NCBI GenBank assembly: GCA_028868855.1
Contig: JAGWTR010000001.1
Span: 434,001 to 498,000, forward strand
Reading direction: 5' to 3'
Length of the DNA: 64,000 bases
From: Burkholderiales bacterium
Lineage (GTDB): Bacteria; Pseudomonadota; Gammaproteobacteria; Burkholderiales; Burkholderiaceae_C
Within the stretch, counting starts at the first letter, position 1; each line of letters opens with the position of its first letter. Both the position numbers and the translations under genes were made by a program. This document shows, one piece after another, positions 8,961 to 17,952 of the stretch. The notes under the pieces were generated by a model, which worked only from the letters and a program-made list of their open reading frames with translations, had not been told where the DNA came from and made no database searches.

Positions 8961-11900
8961 TCAATCTCCTTGGGAGGGTTGGGGGGTGGTTGGGGTGACG
9001 AGTGCGTCAACGCGGTGGCGGTAGGCGACAAAGTAGAGTAGCGGGATCACCACCAGCGTCAGCACGGTGGACACCAGAATGCCGAAGATCAGCGAGATCG
9101 CCAAGCCGTTGAAGATCGGGTCGTCCAGGATGAAGAAAGCCCCGAGCATCGCGGCCAGGCCGGTCAGCACGATGGGTTGCGCACGCGTGGCGGCCGAGTG
9201 CACAACGGCGTCTTTCAAGGCCATGCCCTGCTTGACGAGCAGGCCGATGAAGTCCACCAGCAGGATCGAGTTGCGCACAATGATGCCGGCCAGCGCGATC
9301 ATGCCGATCATGCTGGTGGCGGTGTATTGCGCCCCCAGCAGGGCGTGGCCGGGCATGACGCCCACGATGGTCAGCGGGATGGGTGCCATGATGATCAGCG
9401 GCGTCAGGTAGGAGCCGAACTGCGCGACCACCAGCAGGTAGATCAATACCAGGCCGACCGCGTAGGCCGCGCCCATGTCGCGGAAGGTCTCGTAGGTGAT
9501 CTGCCATTCACCATCCCATTTGATCGCGTAGTCGCGCCAGGCATCTGTCGGCTGGCTGATGAAGAACTCGCCGAGCGTGCCGCCGCCAGGCGTGGTGATG
9601 TCGGCCAGCTTGCCGCGCATGCCGAACATGCCATACAGCGGGCTGTCGAGCGAGCCGGCCATGTCGCCAACCACGTAGTGCACCGGCAGCAGGTCTTTGT
9701 GATAAATCGGCTGTTCGCGCAGCGTGTCGCTCACGGTTACCAGTTCGCGAATCGGCACCAGCTGGCCCGAGGCACCGCGCACGGTGAGTTGTAGCAAGGT
9801 GTCGAGTTCGCCCTGCTGCTCGGCGGGCAGTTGCAATGTCGCGGCGGCGGGGTATTTGGTCTGGTCGTGCAGGTAGGTTGTGGCGTCACCGGACAGCCCC
9901 GCACGCAGGGTGGACACGATGGTTTGCTGCGACACGCCCAGCATTGCCGCTTTGCGCCGATCCACCAACAACAGTCGGCGCGGGGCCGAGGCGATGCTGG
10001 TGTCGTCCACATCGACCACATTGGGGGTGCTTTCGAACACCGAGCGCACCGCCTTGGCGACCTGGCGGCGCCCGTCCGCCTCGGGCCCGTAGACCTCGGC
10101 GACGAGTGGTGAGAGCACTGGCGGGCCGGGTGGCACTTCGACGACCTTGACGTTGGCGTTCCAGCGTCGGCCTATCTTTTGCAACTCTGGGCGCAGCCGA
10201 GTGGCAATGGCGTGGCTTTGCTCGTGGCGCTGGTGCTTGTCCACCAGGTTGACCTGCAGGTCGCCGACGTCACCGCCTGCGCGCAGGTAGTACTGGCGCA
10301 CCAGGCCGTTGAAGTTGATGGGCGCAGCCGTGCCCGCGTAAGCCTGGTAGCTGGTGACTTCGGGCTGTTTGGCGACGAAGGCGCCCAGTTCGTGCAGCAC
10401 CGCGGCGGTCTGCTCCACCGGCGTGCCCGCTGGCATGTCGACGATGACCTGGAACTCGGACTTGTTGTCAAAGGGCAGCATCTTCAGCAGCACCAGGCCG
10501 GTGGCCGGTAGCGCCAGGGACACCGCGATCAGTGCCGCGACGCCGAGGCCCAGCAGGGCGCGATTGCGTGTGCCGCGCTGCTCATCGAGCAGGGGGCGGA
10601 AAATGCGCTCGAACAGGGGGGCGAGTTTGGCGGCGAGTCCTTTCGGTGCGCTGTGGTCGCTGCCAGCGGGTGTGTTTTTCATCCACAACCGCGCCAGCCA
10701 GGGCGTGACAACAAAGGCGATCGCCAGCGACAGCAGCATGCCCATGCTCGCGTTGATCGGGATCGGGCTCATGTAGGGGCCCATCAGGCCGGAGACAAAT
10801 GCCATCGGCAGCAGGGCGGCGATGACGGTCAGGGTCGCCAAGATGGTCGGGCCACCAACTTCGTCGACCGCGCCGGGGATCACCTCGGTCAGCGTTTTGT
10901 GCGGCTCCAGCGCCTGATGTCGGTGGATGTTTTCGACCACAACGATGGCGTCATCCACCAGGATGCCGATTGAGAAAATCAGCGCGAACAGGGAGACGCG
11001 GTTCAGCGTGAAGCCCCAGGCCCACGAGGCAAACAGCGTGACCGTCAGGGTCAGGATCACCGCTGTGCCGACGATCGCTGCTTCGCGTTTGCCCAAGGCG
11101 ATGAAGACCAGCGCCACCACCGAGGCCGTGGCGAACAGCAGTTTCTGGATCAGTTTTTGCGCCTTGTCGTTTGCCGTGGCGCCGTAATTGCGAGTCTCGG
11201 CCACCTCGACGCCTTGCGGGATCACCGTGTTGCGCAGCACATCGACGCGCTGCATCACCGCATTGGCCACGCTGATGGCGTTCTCCCCTGACTTCTTGGT
11301 GATCGTGATCGTGACGGCTGGATACTCTTGCGCCTCTTTGCCGGGCACACCGTGCCAGACATAACGGGTCGGGGGCAGGGCGCCGTCGCGCACCGTGGCC
11401 ACGTCCTGCAGGAACACCGGTTTGCCGGCATGCACGCCAACGACCAGTTCACCCACTTCCTGAGCGTCGCGCAGGAAGGGGCCGGCTTCAAGTGCCACCG
11501 CACGGTTGCCCTGCAGCAGATCGCCGACCGGCAAGCCGAGGTTGGCCGATTGCAGCGCCTGGTGCAAATCGGCCACCGTGACGCCAGCGCCTGCCATGCG
11601 CGCTGGATCGATCTCGACCAGCACGGCACGGCCGGGGCCACCGATGGTGCTGACCTCGCGGGTGCCTGGCACGCGCTTGAGTTCGGCCTCCATGCTGTGC
11701 GCGACACGTTCCAGGTCGAAGGCGCCGGTGGCGGTGTTTTTGGAGTACAGCGTCAGCGTGACAATGGGCACGTCATCAATGCCCTTGGGCTTGATGATCG
11801 GTGCGCCGACCCCCAGGCCCTGGGGCAACCAGTCGGCGTTCGAGTTCACCGTGTCGTACAGCCGCACCAGCGCCTCGGTGCGCGGGACGCCGACCTTGAA

Positions 11901-12203
11901 TTGCACGGTGATCACGGCCAACCCAGGTCGCGAGATGGACATCACATGCTCGATGCCGGCGATCTGCGACAACACTTGCTCGGCGGGCGTGGCCACCATT
12001 TGCTCGACGTCGACCACCGAGGCGCCAGGGAAAGGCACCAGCACATTGGCCATCGTCACGTTGATTTGCGGCTCTTCCTCACGAGGCGTCACCATCACCG
12101 CGAAGGCGCCCAGCAGCAAGGCGACCAGCGCCAGCAGCGGCGTGATCTGCGCCGTCTGGAAGAAAGCGGCGATGCGACCGGAGATGCCCAATCGAGTGCT
12201 CAT
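8961..12203 (-). CDS. RND efflux transporter permease (1080 aa)
   Basis: A full-length RND pump: N-terminal helix (about 15-35), first periplasmic loop, helices 2-6 with the charged motif GILVDDAIVVVENIH in helix 4, second periplasmic loop, and helices 8-12 ending near residue 1065. Length and the paired aspartates are typical of proton-driven AcrB/CzcA-superfamily pumps. Its sequence does not look like a classical multidrug AcrB or a metal-type CzcA, and the substrate is open. It lies 16 bases behind the adaptor gene and 1 base before the DUF2892 gene. No outer-membrane channel gene is in this operon. Control is probably by the ArsR protein encoded divergently. Confidence 0.93.
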   Translation of the reverse strand: MSTRLGISGRIAAFFQTAQITPLLALVALLLGAFAVMVTPREEEPQINVTMANVLVPFPGASVVDVEQMVATPAEQVLSQIAGIEHVMSISRPGLAVITVQFKVGVPRTEALVRLYDTVNSNADWLPQGLGVGAPIIKPKGIDDVPIVTLTLYSKNTATGAFDLERVAHSMEAELKRVPGTREVSTIGGPGRAVLVEIDPARMAGAGVTVADLHQALQSANLGLPVGDLLQGNRAVALEAGPFLRDAQEVGELVVGVHAGKPVFLQDVATVRDGALPPTRYVWHGVPGKEAQEYPAVTITITKKSGENAISVANAVMQRVDVLRNTVIPQGVEVAETRNYGATANDKAQKLIQKLLFATASVVALVFIALGKREAAIVGTAVILTLTVTLFASWAWGFTLNRVSLFALIFSIGILVDDAIVVVENIHRHQALEPHKTLTEVIPGAVDEVGGPTILATLTVIAALLPMAFVSGLMGPYMSPIPINASMGMLLSLAIAFVVTPWLARLWMKNTPAGSDHSAPKGLAAKLAPLFERIFRPLLDEQRGTRNRALLGLGVAALIAVSLALPATGLVLLKMLPFDNKSEFQVIVDMPAGTPVEQTAAVLHELGAFVAKQPEVTSYQAYAGTAAPINFNGLVRQYYLRAGGDVGDLQVNLVDKHQRHEQSHAIATRLRPELQKIGRRWNANVKVVEVPPGPPVLSPLVAEVYGPEADGRRQVAKAVRSVFESTPNVVDVDDTSIASAPRRLLLVDRRKAAMLGVSQQTIVSTLRAGLSGDATTYLHDQTKYPAAATLQLPAEQQGELDTLLQLTVRGASGQLVPIRELVTVSDTLREQPIYHKDLLPVHYVVGDMAGSLDSPLYGMFGMRGKLADITTPGGGTLGEFFISQPTDAWRDYAIKWDGEWQITYETFRDMGAAYAVGLVLIYLLVVAQFGSYLTPLIIMAPIPLTIVGVMPGHALLGAQYTATSMIGMIALAGIIVRNSILLVDFIGLLVKQGMALKDAVVHSAATRAQPIVLTGLAAMLGAFFILDDPIFNGLAISLIFGILVSTVLTLVVIPLLYFVAYRHRVDALVTPTTPQPSQGD

Positions 12204-12219
12204 GCCTTGCCTTTGATGT

Positions 12220-13272
12220 TCAGTGAATACGTGAGGCCGCTTGCGGATCCAGTGCGACGTGCTCGCCCGCGCTGACCCCGCTCAGCACCTCGACCTGGCC
12301 ATCATCTCTGCGGCCCAGGCGAACCTGACGCAAGGCGGGCCGACCATCGGTGCCAATGACATACAGCCCCGTCAATTCGGAACGTCGGACGATGGCTTGC
12401 TTGGGCACATAGAGCCGCGCGTCGCCACCAACGGCGGTGTTCAGCCAGACGCGCGCGAAGATGCCGGGCGTCAAGCCGGGCAGGCCAGCGGGCAGGTCCA
12501 GACGCAACTCCTGCGTGTGGGTGGCTGGGTCGACTGTTGGCAAGATCTGTGTCTTCAGGGGTTTGATCCACTCCTGTGTGCCAGGCCGACTGGGTAACTC
12601 CACCTTCACCGGCGTCTCGCCATTCAGCCGCGAGGCGGTTGTTTGCGGCACATTGACGCTGACGCGCAAGGCGCTCGGGTCATAGACGGTCAGCAGGGGA
12701 CGGCCCGGCATGGCCATGTCGCCCAGCACCACGGGGACGTCGCTCACCACTGCGCTGTAGGGCGCTTTCACGACGTAGAAGTCAGTCGTGGTGCGTGCGG
12801 CGCCCGCACCTGCCAATTGCGCGGCCACGCTCGCCTGCGTCGCCTTGAATTGTTCCTCGGCCCGATCCAGCGCGGCCTGGCTGATGAATTTCTGCTTGAA
12901 CAACAGCTTTTGCCGTTCGAACTCCTTGGTGGCGGCCTGCTGCGATGCGCGGGCGGCCTGAACTTGGGCATCGCTGGCGGCGGCGGTCTGCTGTGCGGCC
13001 CGCGCGTCCAGGCGCAGCAGCACCTGACCGGCCTTGACGGTGTCGCCGACCTTCACGTCCAGCGTCACCACGGCGCCCGACACCTGCGCGGCCACCACCG
13101 TCTGGCGCACCGCCTGGACGACACCGTCAAAGGAGGCGGTGACGGCGTTGCCGCCGGCGCGCACCTGCACAGTGGCGAGTTCGGCGCCATGCGCTGACCC
13201 GGCCAACGTGAGCGCACTGACCAGTGCCAGCATCCATGGCGCCTTGAATGTCGCGCTGTTGAAATTCATCAT
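12220..13272 (-). CDS. RND efflux periplasmic adaptor subunit (350 aa)
   Basis: A signal peptide (residues 1 to about 29, ending in AHGAE) is followed by a lipoyl half, an Ala/Gln-rich coiled-coil hairpin (about 90-150), a second lipoyl half and a beta-barrel domain, ending with a membrane-proximal segment. It is compact compared with AcrA-like adaptors. Start ATG 13272, with a second in-frame ATG one codon later. It is the first gene of the run adaptor-RND-DUF2892-trxC-sqr. Its predicted promoter (13430-13402) shares a palindrome with the arsR promoter, about 130 bases upstream. Confidence 0.92.
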   Translation of the reverse strand: MMNFNSATFKAPWMLALVSALTLAGSAHGAELATVQVRAGGNAVTASFDGVVQAVRQTVVAAQVSGAVVTLDVKVGDTVKAGQVLLRLDARAAQQTAAASDAQVQAARASQQAATKEFERQKLLFKQKFISQAALDRAEEQFKATQASVAAQLAGAGAARTTTDFYVVKAPYSAVVSDVPVVLGDMAMPGRPLLTVYDPSALRVSVNVPQTTASRLNGETPVKVELPSRPGTQEWIKPLKTQILPTVDPATHTQELRLDLPAGLPGLTPGIFARVWLNTAVGGDARLYVPKQAIVRRSELTGLYVIGTDGRPALRQVRLGRRDDGQVEVLSGVSAGEHVALDPQAASRIH

Positions 13273-13397
13273 CTGGACTCTCTCCCGTGACTTGCCGAAC
13301 CGAAGCTCGCGATTCGCTGCCCCAATGTAGCCTGCACCAGCGAGGTGCCTAAATGCTTGACGAAGCTCAACGGCAAGAACACACTGCAGGCTGTTAA

Positions 13398-13430
13398 TTG
13401 CATTATTTAGCTAAGTAGCTAAATAGTCAA
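13398..13430. promoter_or_regulatory. overlapping divergent promoters with a 22-bp palindromic ArsR-type operator
   Basis: Bases 13404-13425 form a perfect palindrome: the 10-base arms TATTTAGCTA / TAGCTAAATA flank a 2-base centre. On the plus strand TTGCAT (13398-13403), a 16-base spacer and TAAATA (13420-13425) form a sigma70-like promoter for the arsR gene. On the minus strand TTGACT (13430-13425), a 17-base spacer and AATAAT (13407-13402) form one for the efflux/sqr run. The palindrome fills both spacers and -10 boxes, so a bound repressor would shut both genes. ArsR-family operators usually have this size and AT-rich symmetry. Confidence 0.72.
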
Positions 13431-13458
13431 TCAAAAGATTACGCAAGGACAATCGAAG

Positions 13459-13881
13459 ATGATGTTGATCAGGCATCATGGCGACATTCCAACCCAGTGT
13501 TCTAGCATGGAAGACTTGCCAGCAGAGGCTTTGCAACAGGTGGCGGCGTATTTCCAGGCGCTGTCGGAGCCAACGCGCCTGCAGATCCTCAACTTGCTGC
13601 GCGGCGGCGAGCGCAATGTCGGCGAGTTGGCGCAACTGTGCGGCTATACCTCGGCCAATATTTCGCGCCACCTGACCTTCCTGGCCCATCAAGGCCTGGT
13701 CGTGCGCGAAAGCCGGGGCACCAGCGTCTACTACCGCATTGCTGATGAGTCGGTGTATGCCTTGTGCGACCTCGTGTGCGGCAACATCGGGCGGCAGATT
13801 GACCGCGCGGCCCGTGAGCGCAAGGCGTTTGCGCAGGCCGGTTCGGGTCGAACGACGAAGAAGGCCAAGGCCGAGCGTTAA
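13459..13881 (+). CDS. ArsR/SmtB-family transcriptional regulator, possibly thiol-based (140 aa)
   Basis: A winged-helix repressor: helices over residues 24-50, the recognition helix around GYTSANISRHLTFL (62-75) and a beta wing ending in TSVYYRIAD. It has four Cys: C14, C61 (LAQLCGYTS) and C103/C107 (YALCDLVCGN) in the C-terminal helix. Cys pairs of this sort serve metal sensing in ArsR/CadC and persulfide sensing in SqrR/BigR, but the positions do not match either set exactly. AAGGA lies about 9 bases before ATG 13459. It is divergent from the adaptor-RND-trxC-sqr run and sits beside a 22-bp palindrome, so it likely represses both. The stop overlaps that of folA on the other strand. Confidence 0.9.
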   Translation: MMLIRHHGDIPTQCSSMEDLPAEALQQVAAYFQALSEPTRLQILNLLRGGERNVGELAQLCGYTSANISRHLTFLAHQGLVVRESRGTSVYYRIADESVYALCDLVCGNIGRQIDRAARERKAFAQAGSGRTTKKAKAER

Positions 13882-14357
13882 GCCCGGCGATAGTCTGCAA
13901 AGTGGTAAAGCCAGCCCGCCTCCGAGCGGTGGGTTTCGCGCGACGTTTCAACAAAGGCGGTGCGATCCCAGGCCGGGAAGAACGTGTCGCCTTCCACGTC
14001 GGCATCGACCTCGGTCAGCAGTAACTCATCGGCCAGTGGCAGGGCTTGGGCATAAAGCTCGCCGCCGCCAATCATGAAGGCCTTCGGTTCGGCGGCGACC
14101 AGGGCCAGCGCCGCTTCCAGCGAATGGGCGGTTTCCACCCCTTCGGCGTGCCAGTCGGTGTTGCGGGTGATGACGATGTTGCGCCGTCCCGGCAGGGGGC
14201 GGCCAATCGAGTCGTAGGTTTTGCGTCCCATCAGGATGGGGCAAGCCATGGTCAGGCGTTTGAAGCGCTTGAGGTCTTCGCTCAGGCGCCACAGCAGGGC
14301 GTTGTCTTTGCCAATGGCGCCATTGCGGGCCACGGCGGCGATCAGGGCCAATTTCAT
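13878..14357 (-). CDS. folA: dihydrofolate reductase (159 aa)
   Basis: Typical chromosomal DHFR length. The N-terminal MKLALIAAVARNGAIGKDNALLW and the following SEDLKRFK hold the substrate-binding acidic residue (D28, equivalent to E. coli D27); MGRKTYDSIGRPLPGR and FMIGGGELY complete the NADPH and fold motifs. It reduces dihydrofolate to tetrahydrofolate, regenerating the folate oxidised by thymidylate synthase, whose gene precedes it by 10 bases. ATG 14357 matches family N-termini; longer frames run into thyA. It converges on the arsR gene with a 4-base overlap of the stop codons. Confidence 0.95.
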   Translation of the reverse strand: MKLALIAAVARNGAIGKDNALLWRLSEDLKRFKRLTMACPILMGRKTYDSIGRPLPGRRNIVITRNTDWHAEGVETAHSLEAALALVAAEPKAFMIGGGELYAQALPLADELLLTEVDADVEGDTFFPAWDRTAFVETSRETHRSEAGWLYHFADYRRA

Positions 14358-14367
14358 GGTGGGCAGC

Positions 14368-15198
14368 CTATACCGCCACGGGGGCTTTGATGGCGGGGTG
14401 GTGGTGGTATTCCAGCACTTCAAAGTCTTCGAACTCATAGTCGAAGATCGAGGCGGGCTTGCGCTTGATGTGCAGCAGCGGGTAGGCGTGGGGCAGGCGG
14501 CTCAATTGCAGCTCGACCTGTTCGCGGTGGTTGCTGTAGATGTGGCAATCGCCGCCGGTCCAGACAAAATCACCCACGTCCATGTCGCACTGCTGGGCCA
14601 GCATGTGGGTGAGCAGGGCATAGCTGGCGATGTTGAAGGGCACGCCCAAAAAGATGTCGGCGCTGCGCTGGTACAGCTGGCAGCTCAATTTTGGCCTGCC
14701 GCCCTCGACCTGCGCAGGCGCCACATAGAACTGGAAAAAGGCGTGGCACGGCGGCAGGGCCATTTGCTCGATCTGCCCCACGTTCCAGGCGCTGACGATG
14801 ATGCGGCGCGAGTCGGGTGTGGCTTTGAGCTGTTTGACGACTTCGCTGATCTGGTCGATATGGCCGCCGTCGGGCTTGGGCCAGTTGCGCCATTGCACGC
14901 CATAGACCGGCCCGAGCGAGCCGTCCGGGCGCGCCCATTCGTCCCAGATCGTGACGCCACGCTCTTTGAGCCATTGGACGTTGTCCTCGCCGCGCAGGAA
15001 CCACAGCAGTTCAACGATGATGGACTTTAGGTGCACCTTCTTGGTGGTGACCAGCGGGAAGCCTTCGCTCAGGTCAAAGCGCATCTGGTGGCCAAACACG
15101 CTGCGCGTGCCGGTGCCAGTGCGGTCGGTCTTGGCCACGCCTTGGGTGTGGACATGGCGCATGAAGTCTTCGTATTGACTGCGGACAGGGCGGCTCAC
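14368..15198 (-). CDS. thyA: thymidylate synthase (276 aa)
   Basis: ThyA signature: N-terminal [18 protein letters not shown], catalytic Cys in [13 protein letters not shown], the [17 protein letters not shown] block, and the end with [19 protein letters not shown]. It methylates dUMP to dTMP using methylene-tetrahydrofolate. It forms a two-gene unit with folA, coupling dTMP synthesis to folate recycling. An A/T-rich stretch and a terminator-like hairpin (15221-15243) separate it from the upstream lipoprotein gene. Confidence 0.97.
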   Translation of the reverse strand: MSRPVRSQYEDFMRHVHTQGVAKTDRTGTGTRSVFGHQMRFDLSEGFPLVTTKKVHLKSIIVELLWFLRGEDNVQWLKERGVTIWDEWARPDGSLGPVYGVQWRNWPKPDGGHIDQISEVVKQLKATPDSRRIIVSAWNVGQIEQMALPPCHAFFQFYVAPAQVEGGRPKLSCQLYQRSADIFLGVPFNIASYALLTHMLAQQCDMDVGDFVWTGGDCHIYSNHREQVELQLSRLPHAYPLLHIKRKPASIFDYEFEDFEVLEYHHHPAIKAPVAV

Positions 15199-15220
15199 CG
15201 GGGGACCTTTCTAAAACACA

Positions 15221-15243
15221 ACAGCCGGGATTATCCCGGCTGT
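15221..15243 (-). terminator. intrinsic terminator of the OmpA-like lipoprotein gene
   Basis: A perfect 10-bp stem (ACAGCCGGGA / TCCCGGCTGT) with a TTA loop lies 22 bases after the lipoprotein stop codon. On the minus strand it is followed by TGTTTT, a short U-tract. It also insulates thyA, whose start is 22 bases further on. Confidence 0.8.
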
Positions 15244-15265
15244 CGAGGGGATGAGGTAAAACGGC

Positions 15266-15949
15266 TCAGGAAGGCTGGCCCGGGTCACGCATGAAGATCT
15301 CGACTCGGCGGTTCTTGGCCCGGCCCTCGGCCGTGTCATTGCTGGCCACGGGCTCGCGCGAGCCACGCCCTGCGGTTTCAATGCGGCTGGAGGCCACGCC
15401 CCGATCCGAGAGGTAGTTGCGCACGCTGTCCGCCCGGTTCACCGAGAGCGGATTGTTCACGGCATCACTGCCGCTGCTGTCGGTGTGGCCCACCACGCGC
15501 ACCATCAGGCCGGGGTTTTCTTTCAGGCCGTTGCCGAACTGATCCAGCACCTGGCGCAACTCGGGCTTGATGGCCGCGCTGCCGGTGGCAAAGGAAATGT
15601 CGTTGGGGATGTTCAGCTTGAGCTGGTTGTCTGCGGTGCGAACCACGTCAACCCCGGTGCCTTGTGTGGCCTGCTCCATGGCTTGTTTCTGGGCTTCCAT
15701 GCGTCTGGACCAGACGTTGCCAATGATGCCGCCCGCTGCGGCGCCAATCGCGGCGCCTCTCACGGTGTTCTGGCCACCCGTGGCGTTGCCAAGCAGGCCA
15801 CCCGCGACCGCGCCAATGCCGGCACCCATGGCGGTGCGCTGCTGGGTTTCGGTCATGCCCATGTCGGCGCAACCAGCGGTCACCATGGTGGCTGCCAGCA
15901 TGGCAAGCAGGGAAAGTCGGGGCAGGGATGAATTCATCAGGGTGTTCAT
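15266..15949 (-). CDS. OmpA-family outer-membrane lipoprotein with glycine zipper (227 aa, YiaD-like)
   Basis: A lipoprotein signal ends in VTAGC (Cys about residue 27). Residues 40-80 hold Gly/Ala-rich repeats (GAGIGAVAGGLLGNATGG and a similar second unit), a glycine-zipper segment. The C-terminal half (about 115-225) is an OmpA-like peptidoglycan-binding domain with the NPLSVNRADSVRNYL and GRGSREPVASNDT motifs. It likely tethers the outer membrane to the cell wall. The gene stands alone with its own terminator downstream. Confidence 0.92.
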   Translation of the reverse strand: MNTLMNSSLPRLSLLAMLAATMVTAGCADMGMTETQQRTAMGAGIGAVAGGLLGNATGGQNTVRGAAIGAAAGGIIGNVWSRRMEAQKQAMEQATQGTGVDVVRTADNQLKLNIPNDISFATGSAAIKPELRQVLDQFGNGLKENPGLMVRVVGHTDSSGSDAVNNPLSVNRADSVRNYLSDRGVASSRIETAGRGSREPVASNDTAEGRAKNRRVEIFMRDPGQPS

Positions 15950-15999
15950 GGGTTGTCCAATCAGTGGCAGTGCTTGTGCGAGGTGATGATCAATGCACC

Positions 16000-16026
16000 G
16001 GCAGTGCGCCCTTGTGGGGCGCTGCC
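16000..16026 (-). terminator. possible terminator hairpin after the MsbA-like ABC gene
   Basis: GGCAG and CGCCC pair with GGGCG and CTGCC around a 4-base loop, with a 2-base bulge. It lies about 10 bases after the ABC exporter stop codon on the minus strand. There is no U-tract, so the call is weak. Confidence 0.35.
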
Positions 16027-16036
16027 GATATTCGTG

Positions 16037-17890
16037 TCAGACAAAACCGACACCAGCCGGCTTGTTGGCGGTGTCGAACTGCATGGTCGCCAGTTTGGCA
16101 TAAAGCCCATTGCGGGACATCAGTTCGGCGTGCGTTCCGATGTCGATGATGCGGCCCCCGTCCAGCACAACGATGCGGTGGGCGTTGACCACCGTGCTGA
16201 GCCGGTGGGCGATTACCAGGGTGGTGCGGTCTTTCATGGCCTCTTCCAGGGCTGACTGTACTGCGCGTTCGCTTTCGCTGTCCAGTGCGCTGGTGGCTTC
16301 GTCCAGCAAAAGCAAAGGGGCGTTTTTGAGGATGGCGCGCGCAATGCTGATGCGCTGGCGCTGCCCGCCGGACAGTCGCACGCCGCGTTCACCCAGGAAG
16401 GTCTGATATCCCTCGGGCAATTGCATGAGGAAGTCGTGGGCGTGCGCGGCCCGGGCGGCGGCCATGACTTCGTCGTCCGAGGCCTCGGGGCGTCCATAGC
16501 GGATGTTGTCCATGGCGCTGGCCGAAAACACCGTGCTGTCTTGCGGCACGATGCCAATGCGCTGGCGCAGCGATTCCAGGCTCAGATCCTGGATCGGCAC
16601 GCCGTCCAGTTCGATCTGGCCCGATTGCGCATCGTAAAAGCGCAGCAGCAACTGGAAGACGGTGCTCTTGCCCGCGCCACTGGGGCCGACCAGGGCCACG
16701 GTTTCTCCGGCGGCGACGCTCAAGCTCACCTCGCTGAGGGCGGTTTGCCCTGGGCGCGAGGGGTAATGAAAGGTCAGGTGTTTCAGCGTCAGGCGGGTTC
16801 CGCCTTGCGGGGCGGGCAGGGCGCGTGGCATGGCGGGTTGCTGGACCTTGGACTGGGTGGCCAGCAACTCCATCAGGCGCTCGGTGGCGCCGGCGGCGCG
16901 CAGCACGTCGCCATAGACCTCAGACAGCGCCGCCACGGAGCTGATCAGCAGGATCACATAGACCACCGTCTGACTCATGTGGCCAGCAGTGATGCGGCCT
17001 TCGATGACGGCCTGGGTGCCTTGGTACAGGCCGAACAGCAGGGCGCCCGCGGTGGCGCTGATGATGAAGGCCACCAGCACGGCCCGGGCGCGGATGCGGC
17101 GCACGCCGGTGCTGAAGGCGTCTTCCGTGGCGCGCCCGAAACGAGCCGCCTCGCGGCCTTCGGCGGTGTGGCTTTGCACCACCGGGATGGCGTTGAGCAC
17201 TTCAGCGGCAATCGCGCTGGAGTCGGCCACGCGGTCCTGGCTGCTGCGCGAGAGCTTGCGCACCCGGCGTCCGTAGACGATGGCCGGCAACACCACCAGC
17301 ACCAGAACGCCCAGCACTTGCGCCATCACATAGGGGTTGGTGATCACCAGCATCACCAGAGCGCCCATGGCCATGATGGAATTGCGCAGCCCCATCGACA
17401 AGCTCGCCCCCACCACGGTTTGAATCAGCGTGGTGTCGGCTGTCAGTCGAGACAGCACCTCGCCGGTTTGCGTGGTTTCAAAAAACTCCGGGCTCTGGTG
17501 CAACACATGGGCGTACACCGCCCGCTTCAGGTCGGCCGTGACACGTTCGCCCAACCAGCTCACCGAGTAATAGCGCAGCGCCGAAAACAGACCCAGCGCC
17601 ACGCCCACACCAAACAAGGCCAGGAAGTGCGAGCGCACGGCCATGACGCGCTGCGTTGGGTCGCTGGGCAGGAAGCCGCTGTCTATCAGGGTGCGCAGGG
17701 TGATCGGCAGCACCAGGGTGGTCGCTGCCGCCAGGAGCAGGAAGAGGCCAGCCAGCGCCACCCGCGTGCGGTGCGGGCGCAAAAACGGCGCCAACCCCTT
17801 CAAGGCTTGGGGCGACGCACCGGCGGCGGGTTGGGCAGCGTCGAGGGGCTTGGCAGAGTCGGAATCGGGCATGGGTAATTTTTGACGCAT
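16037..17890 (-). CDS. MsbA/LmrA-type ABC exporter, fused membrane and ATPase domains (617 aa)
   Basis: Six membrane helices over about residues 40-330 are followed by a nucleotide-binding domain with Walker A VGPSGAGKST, signature LSGGQRQR, Walker B LLLLDEATSALD and the H-loop IAHRLST. This half-transporter would act as a homodimer flipping lipids, lipid A precursors or drugs. An MsbA role is possible, but the gene is not beside lpxK, so a drug-export role is equally likely, supported by the divergent marR-omF-emrAB unit. ATG 17890 has no clear ribosome site; M7 is an alternative. The N-terminal 30 residues are Ala/Pro-rich and probably disordered. Confidence 0.9.
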   Translation of the reverse strand: MRQKLPMPDSDSAKPLDAAQPAAGASPQALKGLAPFLRPHRTRVALAGLFLLLAAATTLVLPITLRTLIDSGFLPSDPTQRVMAVRSHFLALFGVGVALGLFSALRYYSVSWLGERVTADLKRAVYAHVLHQSPEFFETTQTGEVLSRLTADTTLIQTVVGASLSMGLRNSIMAMGALVMLVITNPYVMAQVLGVLVLVVLPAIVYGRRVRKLSRSSQDRVADSSAIAAEVLNAIPVVQSHTAEGREAARFGRATEDAFSTGVRRIRARAVLVAFIISATAGALLFGLYQGTQAVIEGRITAGHMSQTVVYVILLISSVAALSEVYGDVLRAAGATERLMELLATQSKVQQPAMPRALPAPQGGTRLTLKHLTFHYPSRPGQTALSEVSLSVAAGETVALVGPSGAGKSTVFQLLLRFYDAQSGQIELDGVPIQDLSLESLRQRIGIVPQDSTVFSASAMDNIRYGRPEASDDEVMAAARAAHAHDFLMQLPEGYQTFLGERGVRLSGGQRQRISIARAILKNAPLLLLDEATSALDSESERAVQSALEEAMKDRTTLVIAHRLSTVVNAHRIVVLDGGRIIDIGTHAELMSRNGLYAKLATMQFDTANKPAGVGFV

Positions 17891-17913
17891 TTGAACGATG
17901 GGTGTGATTATTG

Positions 17914-17946
17914 TGCCTTGACAATAATTGTTTAGGCAAATAAATT
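17914..17946 (+). promoter_or_regulatory. MarR-type operator over the marR promoter
   Basis: Bases 17914-17938 form a 25-bp imperfect palindrome: TGCCT-TG-ACAAT, one central base, ATTGT-TT-AGGCA, with mismatches only at two positions per arm. A sigma70-like promoter is superimposed: TTGACA (17919-17924), a 16-base spacer and TAAATT (17941-17946). This would place the transcript start at or within a base or two of the marR ATG at 17953. A MarR dimer on the palindrome would cover the -35 box. Confidence 0.62.
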
Positions 17947-17952
17947 ATCGGC

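Noticed and set aside
13357..13370. FNR-like sequence TTGAC-N4-CTCAA upstream of the RND adaptor gene
   Set aside because: It lies downstream of the better-supported promoter start (about 13395) and has a mismatched half, so activation from here is unlikely.
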